Shown: one piece after another, positions 34,748 to 45,459 of the stretch | Numbering within the stretch: position 1 is the first letter of the stretch | How the letters are laid out: the number at the start of each line of letters is the position of its first letter | Assembly (NCBI GenBank): GCA_000467715.1 | Contig: AJFK01000435.1 | Location: forward strand, 62,001-126,000 | Direction of reading: 5' to 3' | DNA: 64,000 nucleotides | Origin: Hysterium pulicare CBS 123377 | Taxonomy: Eukaryota > Ascomycota > Dothideomycetes > Hysteriales > Hysteriaceae | Notes under the pieces: model-generated | The model's input: only the letters and a program-made list of their open reading frames with translations | Databases searched by the model: none | Told to the model about the DNA's origin: nothing | Program-made: the position numbers and the translations under genes

Positions 34748-34998
34748 TGTGGCAGTTGGAGTGTGGTGTAAGTTCGGGCATTTTCAGGAAGTGCGAAGGG
34801 TTTATAGCTAAGAGTGGCTCTGGTTCGAGATCACATGGTCGGCAAGTGAGTGAATCATCCAAAGACTCTCGAGTAAAAATCCTCCCTTCGATTCACTTCA
34901 ACTTCTCACTACCAAGCCATCTTCCAAATCTTAAACTTGGTCATCTCGGGCCACTCTTCTTTCAGTCCACTGCTTCTCGTCTCTTCCAACCCGCCGGG

Positions 34999-35301
34999 AT
35001 GATCCCGTCAGGCTCGAACAGTCAGAAGCCAGCAGATCAAGGCTCACCCAATTTACAGAGCTGCTATCAAAGCTGTACAATCAGAAGATCTTGCTCGTGT
35101 GCTCTTTTGGACTTGCCTCAAGAACTGTCCGAAGAAATCATCAATCAGCTGTCTTTCTGCGGCTTGCTCCGGCTGAGGGTCATCAACAAGCTATGCATCA
35201 GGATCGATCAGACGCCTTGTCTTGGACATCTTCTTTTCTTTCCTTCATTTGAAGATATTCAGCTTCTTCAGTCTGGAAAGGCTTCCATCTGGAGTAGCTA
35301 G
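34999..35301 (+). CDS. Truncated F-box paralogue, cluster member 3
   Basis: An open frame of 100 codons from ATG 34999. It keeps only an F-box and the following LLFFPSFED element (LPQELSEEIINQLSFCGLLR then LRVINKLCIRIDQTPCLG). One residue seems to be lost after the VIN, and the frame ends soon after. Members 1 and 2 continue for over 100 further residues, so this copy is either a broken duplicate or a minimal Skp1-binding peptide. The frame is open upstream to 34714, overlapping the start of member 2 on the other strand. Confidence 0.5.
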   Translation: MIPSGSNSQKPADQGSPNLQSCYQSCTIRRSCSCALLDLPQELSEEIINQLSFCGLLRLRVINKLCIRIDQTPCLGHLLFFPSFEDIQLLQSGKASIWSS

Positions 35302-35673
35302 GAAGACATGGTTGACTCCGAGTTCCAGTTCTATGAAATGGGAAATTGAATAATGAATTTTACTCTTTTGGTAGACATGATTCTGCTTTCTATCCTTCCC
35401 TGTTCTTTTCCTGTCTCGTCTATTCTCGCCTGTAAGTAAAGCATAATCATTAATAGAAGAATTAGTTGGGTAGCTCCGTGCTGCTGATACGAAGGTACGC
35501 CGCGTAACGAATAGCCATCACCATGTGACGTCTATAAAGCAATATCCACAATAGTAATTGCTTCGGCAGCTCTGAAATGATGTAAACAACCTTTTCGACA
35601 AGCCAATAGCAAGACCTATCGGATTCAATGAGATCCTTGCTAAACAAACAGGAAGGTGTCCTGACATACCTAT
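35302..35673. other. Intergenic region
   Basis: 372 bp between the truncated F-box gene and the stop of the 7TM gene. A minus-strand frame at 35462-35647 (61 codons) is not supported. Confidence 0.5.
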
Positions 35674-37070
35674 TCAGTCTCTCAAGTTGAGGAAGCCCGT
35701 TCCAACCCAGCGCTTCTCATCTTCCGTCAACTCAATAGGCCGATCCCAAAAGTCATCCTTCTCCTCCTCGACAACTCTTGCCAATTCCGCTGTCTGCTCC
35801 TCCACCGGAACTTTCGCCTTCTTGTTCTTATACAGCGTCCTCTGATAGACGTAAAACGTCTTCAAAGTAGGAGCACAAGCCGCGAGATAACCGAGATAGG
35901 TTTCCAGCAAGAAGACGACAGCTGAAGCCCAGAGATACCACGTAAAGTCGTACGTCACCACACTGATGTAGTAGGCGTATCCGCAGCGGATAATATCGAG
36001 AATGACCACCGTGTATGCCATGGAGAAGATGAAGAGCAGTTGAGTCCTCATTCCCGGGGTGCGGAAATGCAGTTTCCAAACGACGATGGTAGGAAGGACA
36101 GCACAGACGATAGCTTCCAAGGTAAAGTAAACGGATGCAACGATTGAGAGGGTTGTTTGAAGTTGCATGTTACAGCCCGGGGGACGTCCTCCAGTTGATA
36201 TTTTCCATTTTGATGGATTCCAGTAGTTCGACATCGGGCTACAGATCATGAGTTGGCCAAATATGAAGGCGATTGTGCAGCAGACGAGACACATGGCAGA
36301 AATGCGGAGGAAGAATCGAACAACGTTCATGTGGGTTCCTCTGATAAGACGGCGGACGATATCAAGCACCGCGGCCTTGATGACTAAAGGTGGGAATACA
36401 ATCAGCATAGACTTCAAATTGGGGGGGTTGGTACTGCCAGAGCCCGCTCAGTACTTCGGCTAATAGTATTCTCGTCATATAATTCCACTGGAGTGGGATT
36501 TGAATGGTGAAAATATCAAGCAAAAGTACAAAGACGGGGACATGAACTTTGTGCCCGGATTTTACGTACAGAAGTTGCTCATGACGTAGAATAGGGGGAA
36601 GATGAAATGAATTTTGAGGGAGGCCATGCTCTGTTTGCCTTTCTGTTGGTCCCACACATGCTGGTTCAATTGGTAGACTTCAGAGACTAAAACCGGGTCA
36701 GCAGGTATTGCGGGATAGTTTTAAGTATTTGAACTCACGCAGACACATCATGACCGACAAGGGGATCATGCAAACCTAGCAGTCTTAATATACGACTTCC
36801 ATACAGCGAGACTCATAGCAGACATACCAATGCCGATAGAAGCAAGAACTCGGTGAAGCGGACTTTCCCAATGATGACCTTAGCCGTATAGAATTGGATG
36901 ATCCCAACTGCGATATTCAGGGCCAAGAAAATACCGCAAATGATAGGGATAACTGGAGGGCGCGTTTCCGGATTGATATAGTTTGGCGCTGGCCAAGAGT
37001 TGAGGACCTCGTTCGGAGGTGTAGCCAGGAACTCATGGCGACGAGCTAACGAAAGAATGAGCGGGCTCAT
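35674..37070 (-). CDS. Seven-transmembrane Pth11-like (rhodopsin-domain) integral membrane protein
   Basis: Four exons fit by phase: 37070-36828, 36775-36739 (37 nt), 36686-36570 and 36383-35674, giving 368 aa. The predicted topology is seven TM helices, starting VIPIICGIFLALNIAVGIIQ and including TEFLLLSALVCMIPLSVMM, IFPLFYVMSN, FFLRISAMCLVCCTIAFIFG, QTTLSIVASVYFTLEAIVCA and LWASAVVFLLETYLGYLAA. After TM4 comes a conserved extracellular loop with CSPMSNYWNPSKW and GCNMQLQ. This loop is typical of the large mould family annotated as rhodopsin-domain or Pth11-like proteins. An acidic cytosolic tail (EEEKDDFWDRPIEL) follows. Members are candidate receptors; the ligand is unknown. The 186-nt intron before the last exon is long, so a small exon could be missed there. 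Confidence 0.8.
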
Positions 37071-37737
37071 GGTCGTCAATTGTAAAATACAAGACCCTAG
37101 TCTAAAATCAACTGTGTTGAGAAAGTATCTAAAGGAGCGAAAGAAATATAGTGGTCGGAGAAAAGTGGACGCGCGAAATTCGAAAAATATATGTATACTA
37201 CAATTGGAGTCCGTGCATACGTGATAGAGATGCTAGAAATGACAGTGAATGAAAGTCAGTGAATGGATTGTCTCTGTTGAGGAAACAAGCGGATTGAGCC
37301 GGAACCTCAGCAGTGAGGAAACTTACGCGAGCATCTAAACGCGTAGCATGCACCATGGTGCCCAGGGAGTATGTCTGCGAGCCCTTAGTAATGCTATTGT
37401 GATTATATTTGGGGGCGTTAAACAGGTCTCAAGCTTTCATCCGAAGCGCCAATCTTGGAGTTAACCCAGTTTTGCCTATGTCCGAATGGACGCAAGACTT
37501 CGTGTCCAAAGAAAATTGAGACTTAGCAACATGTCCGCGTCTGACAAATGGAAATAAGTTGAGACCACGAATAGGGAAAAGCCCTCCCAAGGAATGTAAC
37601 CGGCAATCCTAACCAGCGCCTGTTGCACAACCAAGTGCATACCATAAGGAAGGGTAATTTTGCAAACAAGGTTCGAATGACTTTCATGTGGTAACTGCTA
37701 TGGGACCGAGATGAAGCTGGAAGAAAAGAGGCTGGTT
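37071..37737. other. Upstream region of the 7TM gene
   Basis: 667 bp between the start of the 7TM gene and the stop of the glycosyltransferase, both minus strand. No gene is seen; a frame at 37523-37753 overlaps the glycosyltransferase end and is a shadow. Confidence 0.5.
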
Positions 37738-39392
37738 TCATTCGTCCGGCCACTGATCTGTCAAGGTTTCTCCTCCACCCCTGACCAGTTTTTCTAGATT
37801 CATCCGAACGCTGTGCCTTATGTACTTGGTCTCTACCTTAGTTGCATATCCGCCACCGAGGCCTCCTATATCACTTTCACCATCAGGAGGGTGGTGGTGG
37901 GCGAAGATAGGTGGTTGCCCTGTAATGCACATGCGTTCCAGAGGTTTCTGATATGACGATTTCTCCCTTGGAGCTTCCTTCGTCTCGTTGTAAGCGACCT
38001 CGGATTCATCGTCTGTACCAGCACACCAAGTTCCCAGTTCTAAATCATAAATACCATTCCAATTCTTCACGCCAAACTGATGAAGCACTCTTCGGGCGCC
38101 ACGCTGACTAACTGCGTAAGCGATGGTGCACAACGTACCGCCAGTTGCACGGTGATAGACACGCGTATGTGGTGGGTAGGCGTCTGATATCGGGTCAAGT
38201 GGACCGAAGGGATGTGCTTTCAGCCATTTCGGAATGGGGACTGTTATATCGTTAAGTAGCGTTAACAAAGTATTTCGCGCAGTCGTATAGGATGGACGAG
38301 CAGTAGGAGTCCGAGGAAAGCCTGTTCCACAATGGCCTAACCAGAGCAGATCCCATTCAGCCGGATCCCCATAAGGTGAGCTGAGCCCACTTTGGGCACT
38401 TCTAGGATGCCGAGTCGGTTTTTGACTGACGGATGTGAGCGGAAGTGAATGAAGATAATCGGAGACTGGATTCCGAGATAGGCTGTTTGGTAAAGATTCG
38501 AGGGTCTCGGGATTTTGTGTTCGTTTGACGGGATATCCAGAGGAGGACAAGGAGCTGTCCTTGTTTTCTGCTAGGAATCGTGACGCTATTGCGAAGCGTT
38601 GAAGTTGTGGGAATAGACGAACATCCCAATCCACGTCATCCTCCATAATTAAAGCGGTGGTGAGGTTCTGATTCACAACTCTTTTTCAAGGTTTAGTTTC
38701 TGGCATGGCATAAACGACGTTTTACGCACCTTTGTAAAGCGTTCATATGTGTACGCCAACTTCCTTTGATGCCAGTCGATAGTTTTATATTTTCATACGG
38801 AGGAGGAAATGCCTTCTCTGGAATACTGTCTCCAGTTACACCATCCACAAACTCAAGTTTAAGATTACTTGTTGCTGCAGCAAGGCTGACTGCGTCACGG
38901 CGATCGGTACGGAATGGTAAATTTAGTACGAGAAGTTTTTGGAACTAGGTAATTTTCAACATCATTCTAGGGAATCTAGTTTAGACAAGATAGAAAATGC
39001 TTCGAATATGTTTTGAATTGTATCATCATGGCTTTGCGGGTCGATAAAGAAATGACGGGCATAACGCGTGACTAAAGCCGGAATTGAACCGATGAAGTTT
39101 GCGAGGAAATGAAATGAACTTGATAGAATTAAGTCTTCCGACGTACCCCAAGAGTTGAATTAAGAATATCACGCAAAGATTCATCTGCCAGGGGTTGATA
39201 GGGATCTTCTGGAAATAAAAGGGGCGTTTCCGTAGAGGTGAGGTAGAAGTACAATAGAATGAGCAGACAAATCATACCCAGTATTTTTGACCGGGTGATG
39301 AATTGAAAACGTGATCTCTTCGGCTTCATGGCTTTGAAAGCCGGACCTTTGGGAGAGCTCATCCCATTGGTGTCGATGGAGATGCGAGGCAT
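37738..39392 (-). CDS. GT25-like glycosyltransferase, type II membrane protein
   Basis: Three exons fit by phase: 39392-39147, 38944-38730 and 38680-37738, 467 aa. A basic cytoplasmic tail precedes one TM anchor (ILGMICLLILLYFYL, residues about 38-52). The GT25 core reads LVLNLPFRTDRRDAVSLAA, GIKGSWRTHMNALQRVV then ALIMEDDVDWDVRL, whose Asp/Glu cluster is the metal-binding DxD-like motif. Further on is LLWLGHCGTGFP. The family (LPS glycosyltransferase / procollagen galactosyltransferase-like) is common in moulds as Golgi proteins of unknown acceptor. Donors are GTACGT and GTGCGT. It is head to head with NAR1. Confidence 0.87.
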
Positions 39393-39847
39393 GGATGTAG
39401 GTGTTCGCTCCGACTTTCGAAGTAGGAACAGAACATTGTCTTCCGGGGAAGGACTTTAGAGAGGCTGAAAAGCTGGATATGGAACGTGGCCATGTTGTTC
39501 AGATGGGTAGGCTAAATTGGGCAAGACGTTGCATACAGATTGATGAATAGATTGATGAGGAGCCGCGGAGTGCCAAGCTCCGGAGATATCCCGCTGCACC
39601 TGTGAGATCACCGCCGCGGAACTGCCTAGGCGCTGCTGAGAAATGCTTGCTTATCGATAGGCTTGAATGCATAACACAAGAGAAAAAACTATCACTCACC
39701 ATTGCATCTTTTCCCTATTATCTTGCCTCTATACATGTTTGTTTGTGCATCTCGGCTTCAAGTTCTGCTACGCTTGTTTGATTTTCGCCGATTTTCACGG
39801 AGCTTCTGCTCCATCAATCCTTTTCGCCACATCGTCGCTCCGGCACC
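39393..39847. promoter_or_regulatory. Divergent promoter GT25-like gene / NAR1
   Basis: 455 bp between the two starts, with pyrimidine-rich tracts (39690-39740) before the NAR1 ATG. No specific site is assigned. Confidence 0.5.
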
Positions 39848-41834
39848 ATGAGCGCAATCCTCTCCGCTGATGACCTGAACGATTTCATATCTCCCGGTGT
39901 CGCATGCATAAAACCAATCGAAACGCTGCCAGTGCAGTCTGGAGACACTTCCGTAAGGGTGTATCCTCCTATATCATCGCTAGTAATAGCTAACGTTCCA
40001 CAAGAATGCATACGAAGTAACAACGGAAGATAAACTCGCCGCTTCAAACCCTCCTCCCGCTCAGATATCTCTTACAGATTGCCTCGCATGTTCAGGTTGT
40101 GTGACATCTGCGGAAGCAGTGCTGGTGTCACTGCAGTCACATACCGAGGTGCTGAGCACGCTCGATGCGCATCCGTCTCTGCAAGCGCCATGGCTATCGC
40201 ATAACAGAACAGATGGCGAAATGAATGGCGATACGTACTCCAACAGTGGCGCAAGCAATGGAATAAATGGCCATCACGGCTTCGAGGAGGGAAAGTTCTT
40301 CGTTGCAAGTGTCTCTCCTCAGACACGCGCAAGTCTAGCCGCTACATTTGGGGTATCGGAGATAGAAGCAGGAAATATGATCACTCAGCTACTCAGCGGG
40401 CCATCAGGCCTCAGATCTGGAGGCGCGCATGGAAGTCACTTTACTTGGGTGATTGATAGTAACGTTGTTCGCGAAGCAAGCCTAATCGCCGCCGCAGACG
40501 AGGTTATTTCAGCACTTTCTCCAGAGACTTGCGCGAAGCCATACTCTGCTTCAGATGCAGATGGTGCACTCGACACCATACCTAAGAAACCAATCCTTAC
40601 AACCGCCTGTCCTGGATGGATATGCTATGCCGAAAAGACCCACCCTTACGTCCTCCCACACCTCTCTCGCCTCAAATCTCCTCAAGCTCTCACTGGCACA
40701 CTCATCAAATCTGTTCTCAGCCAACGTTATAATGTACCTCCATCCAAAATATGGCATCTAGCAGTAATGCCATGCTTCGATAAAAAGCTTGAAGCGAGCC
40801 GAGGCGAACTTACTTCCTCAGCTTGGCTTCCTTCTGGCCAGAGCTCTGAGAACGCACCGATACGTGATGTCGACTGTGTGATTACTGCTCGCGAACTGCT
40901 CCACCTCGCATCCGCGCGTAATATAGCTTTCTCCTCGCTTCCTCGCACACCTCTCCCTTCTTCAACCCGCGTTCCCTTTCCGGACCCCAAAATAGATCAG
41001 TTTCTTTTCCCTCCTTCTCGCCGGAGAAATCAGGATTCAGTTGCTGGGCCCTCGGGTGGCTATTTGTACCATATCCTTCGCACATATCAATCTCAATACC
41101 CTGGTTCCTCCATTTCAGTAACACGCGGCAGAAATGCCGACGTCGTTGAGTATACTCTCATCCATAATTCCCAGGCCGTGGTCAAAATGGCACGATTCTA
41201 TGGTTTTCGAAACATACAGAACCTAGTTCGCCGCCTCAAGCCCGCTAAAGCTAGCAAAATGCCAGGTGCACGAGGAGGTGTAAGTAGAAGGCCTGGCGCA
41301 GCTGCCGGGGCAGCGGGAGAGGGGGTAAAGGACTATGCATACGTAGAGGTCATGGCGTGTCCTGGCGGCTGTACGAATGGAGGTGGACAGGTGAAAGTTT
41401 CAGAGGTCGCAGAGGTTCGGTCTCAGGAGGGTTTGAACTTAGCAGATAATAGCACTAGCGGTAGACCAGGACCGAAAGAGCAAAAAGAATGGCTGGGAAG
41501 GGTGGATGAAGCATACTTCTCTGCTTCAGATTCTGACTCTGACGAACTTCCATCCCGGTCTAACAAAGATATGGATGGCGATCAGGAAATGAAGGATGCT
41601 GGGGTCGAAACTGACACGAGCAATGGCTCTCTCCAGGAAGAAGACGTCGTCAATGGCATTTCGAAGCGCTACATTCACGATATCGTTTCCCACTGGTCTA
41701 CTATTACGGGTGTTGAGACGCGAAAGCTGATATACACCTCCTTCCGGGCGGTCGAAAGCGACGTGGGAAAGAAAAAGCAAAATGATGTTGAGAGAGTGGC
41801 CGGTTTGGCGAGTAGTATTGGCGGTGGATGGTGA
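39848..41834 (+). CDS. NAR1: Cytosolic Fe-S cluster assembly factor Nar1
   Basis: An essential member of the CIA machinery that helps pass Fe-S clusters to cytosolic and nuclear apoproteins. It is related to [FeFe]-hydrogenases. Exons 39848-39952 and 40005-41834 (52-nt intron) give 644 aa. The N-terminal cluster ligands are all present: Cys20 in GVACIKP, and Cys61, Cys64 and Cys67 in CLACSGC. The C-terminal ligands lie in [24 protein letters not shown] and [14 protein letters not shown]. The C-terminus contains a Ser/Asp-rich insert, then [18 protein letters not shown]. The start is fixed by the position of Cys20. The length is slightly above the fungal norm because of disordered inserts. Confidence 0.96.
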
Positions 41835-44800
41835 TTGCATACATTGTACAAAGCGATTGTACTATACAGTACGTACTATGAGAATGAGCATGGCTTTGGC
41901 GTTTTGACTTATTAGGTCTTGATTGATTGAGGGTATAGGTGCATTCAGCGGTATAGGGCATGCCGCATAGATTGGGGGTCACTCATAGTCTGATGACAAG
42001 TATATGATACCTGCTTTGGGTTACTTCATGCCTTATCTTTTTTTTGACTCTGCATACTGATTGGTCTTTGGTTCACGTAGCCTGCCCCTACTGATGCTTT
42101 CTAGATGGGAATCTCTACCTACTTGGTCACCGAGCCTCATGGTTCGGACGATACATTGAAAGCTTCGGCCAGTTTTCGGAGTCGCATGCCATTAGAAACA
42201 TACCCGCATACGACCCGACCTGCACTCAGAACGTCTCTTCCGAAACACAGTTTCAGTCCTACAACAACTGCCAAGGTCATTCACGTAAAGAAACATTCAT
42301 GACTGGATATTTGGTTTTCGCCCGGATCCTCACGTAGTACGTCACTTCTTCGTCTCGGCCTTGACCTAAAACTAATCTCAGCAGTATCGCTCAACTTCAT
42401 GCAGATCCGTTCTTTGGGACAGAAGTGTAATGCTACAGTCATCATTAAAGCCAGCGGAAAAGCAAACCAAGGAGTGGGCGCCCCAAAGAGAACTGTGTTA
42501 CTGACCCGGTGCAATTCGTCCGAACCTTTCAAGCAGTGACTAAACACTTCGCCCTGGGCAGTATCCCCGAAGAAGAAATCCGTTACGCGTAGGGTTACGT
42601 GTATCTTCTGCTATCGCTATGCTGTCAGCCTTGTGTCTCTTATTCTCTTGGCCCGCTGCGCCCAGAGTACTACCCACTGAGAAGCTTCTCCTTAGTATGC
42701 TTGTTCGGGCGCAGGAAAATTGTACTGCATTCTGCGGTCCTCGCTGGCGCTCGCCGACACTTCCTAGTTTCCTAGATTGAGCTTCATGAAGATCCTGTCA
42801 AGCAGTTCGCTCTTGTTAGACGTACGATTGCATCCGCCTTTCACTACTTGCGCACCTACCCAACGGACATGTCGTGGGCCGTTGAAACAATGATCACGTT
42901 ACCATTTAGGAAACCACGCGGGATTCTGTATCTCACAAACACTCTGAGCTCGTTATCTCCGGACGCACATACCCTTCGAGATATTGAAGCTTCAATGATG
43001 GCGGTACGGTCAACGGATACTTCGCTACCCGAAACAAACTTCCCACCCACGGGCCTATCTACATTGGAGAAATTCACAGTTCTAGGACGCCGGTTTCTCT
43101 CATTCTTCTCACCGCATTGATCGCCTGATATAGGTTCCAAGCTTTTCCGGCCGAGATGGTGGTGCTCACTGCAGAATCGGAATTCAATCTGGAGGCAATG
43201 GAGGGGATGGAGGCGTTCTGCTTATAACTTCCCTGCTTTAGTCGGAACGAGATTGGAATTAGAGTTTTAACTATTATATGCATGCATTCCAAGTTTTCTC
43301 AAGAGCCTCATAATCAATCTCATCTTTTCAAATGCCGTGTTGCAAAAAGCACCTCATGCCTACTACTAGCAGGAACACTTCTCCTCCAACACAACAATAC
43401 TCACCCAGCATCCCCACTTCATCGCACCAAAAGTCTCAAAATACCTACTCGATACCTCCCCTACCTCTCCAATTCTCCTCTTCAAAGCCAACGAAACAGC
43501 CGCGGAGAGCCTTTTCGCTTCCCCGCTGCGATGTCCCAACACCCTCTTCAATCCGCTTCCACCAAAAATTAGCCTCGGAATGGGATGCCTACTACACGCA
43601 CCAGTGCGGCCCAGATTCGCTGCACCCTTCCGAATTATGACTATCTTCGACAATGCCGACTGCCAAAAAGCCAACTGCTATTCGTCGGCATAGCGAACCC
43701 GTGACGTCCAAGCTATCCATGTCGTGGGACTACTCGGACGATATGCACGATGATGGTCTACCGGATCGGGTAATCGGGATCTAAAGAAGCTGAGGCTGAG
43801 AGTTTTATTTTCCGGCCGGACGGGACGCGGGTTTGGAGTCGGGAATGTGATGGAATGCCGAGCGGAAAGATCGGAACGGAGCAAAAGAGTTGATGAGATG
43901 GATAAGTGGCGTTGGGGAGTTACATTTCTGGTTGTTTGTGCATCAAAGAGAAAAGTTAGCGGGTTCATAAGAGACGGTGTTTGGTTGTTTGTTGTTTTGC
44001 ATTCTACAACTCCGAGGTTATTTCGGGATGATTGGAATTGGGAGTTTTTCGGATATGGACGGGGTCACTCATCATCGGTCATGAACATGGCGTTTTAGAT
44101 TTTCACATTCGGTTCGATTGCATGGGCCGGAGCAAAAGCATCATTAGCGGCATCTGGTGTACATTATACAAAGGAGTTTTTGTTTTGATAGAGAAAGTTA
44201 AGCATTTATACCCTCGGCGCCAAGGATCTCAAGGTGGTGTCACAAAACCCAAGATTTAGGTCAAACCCAGCTGTGTGGTACGTACTGCTTGGAACGGTAC
44301 GGCCCGCACCTTACCCTTTTATGGTGACACCAAAGATGGACCTGTCGATTAATGAATTCTATGGATTCTTGTTTTCACTCACATGCATGCATACAGAAGG
44401 GGCACATTTTGATACTAGTTGAACAGTCTCAATTCTCTTCGAAGCCGTGAGGCTCTTGGTTCTTCTCCATTCTTGGAGAGACATATAACGAAATTCCACT
44501 CCTCCCACCCGGAACACTCGGGGTTCAGTATAAAAGATAGGAGATAAGTAAAGAAATAAGGGATAAACCAAAAACTCTCTCCTGGACCAGCCATCCATCC
44601 AGCATGATGCAGAATTATAGTATTACAACAGTTTATACACATACGCAAGTCACGAAAGCAGTAGGTGAGATAACCCTTTAAAACGCCGCCACGAACGAGC
44701 GTATTGAGACGGACAAATGGAAAGGTATAATGAAATGTGATTTGATGCTGTACAAAGCTTGTGGCAGTCTGGCTGGACTTGTCCCGCTCTTAAAATACTC

Positions 44801-45459
44801 CGATCTGTACCGAAAATTCTGATCCCGTAGGATGGGAGATGCTCATGAAGGTATATAGAAAATAACTGTGAAGAGGGGTATTTTCGATGCTCGCTCCAAC
44901 ACGCTCGTTTGTTGGATGCCCATAGTTGAAGAAGAGGAAATAAAGAGGCGATCTAGTGAGGTATCTCTTACAAAACAAGTGGACTTTGAGGAAGGTGCAA
45001 GGGAAAATAGGAAATAAGAGGTGCCACTGTCACGATGAGGGGTATGAAGCAGAAGAACAATCGATCCGACCGACCCAGTCCGACAGCACCCGCAAGACTA
45101 TGCCGCCAGTAGTGAGAATAGGAACATGATGACAACTAAGGAAACGCTGTAAGCGAATGTGGGTTTAAACGACTGGACTTTGGTAGAACGCCAAAAACAC
45201 CAACCAAAATGCGCTTCTTGAACTTTTGGGTCATTCCGTCTCTTCCTTCCGGCATGGGAGTTTATCCGTACCTGACGGGACAGCTCGTAAGCTCGTCAAC
45301 GTGAAAACGTATGTGGCGGAGCCCGAGCTGATAGACTAGAAAAACAGGAAGAGATGGAAACCCGTCAGATTTGGACCATATTACACTAACTATACCGGAG
45401 AATATAAGATGTTCGATGTCGAATGGAAATCTAATGAAAATTTGGTAGGGGTATTCCTA
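41835..45459. other. Long gene-poor stretch, no assignable gene
   Basis: 3.6 kb between the NAR1 and kinase stop codons. Open frames at 42848-43120 (plus, 90 codons), 43332-43640 (plus, 102 codons, Ser/Pro/Thr-rich) and 42281-42547 (minus) have no family features. The 43282-43790 stretch, with two overlapping frames biased to Ser, Pro, Gln and Arg, is the most protein-like, but I cannot build a gene model. The last kilobase is presumably the kinase 3' untranslated region. No repeats or transposon ends were seen. Confidence 0.45.

Noticed and set aside
39075-39095. tRNA T-loop-like string on the minus strand (GGTTCAATTCC)
   Set aside because: The five-pair stem is poor and no D-arm, anticodon arm or acceptor stem fits around it. 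It lies in the first intron of the GT25-like gene.
43282-43640. Two overlapping plus-strand frames rich in Ser, Pro and Arg
   Set aside because: Biased composition and both frames open; no splice model gave a convincing protein.
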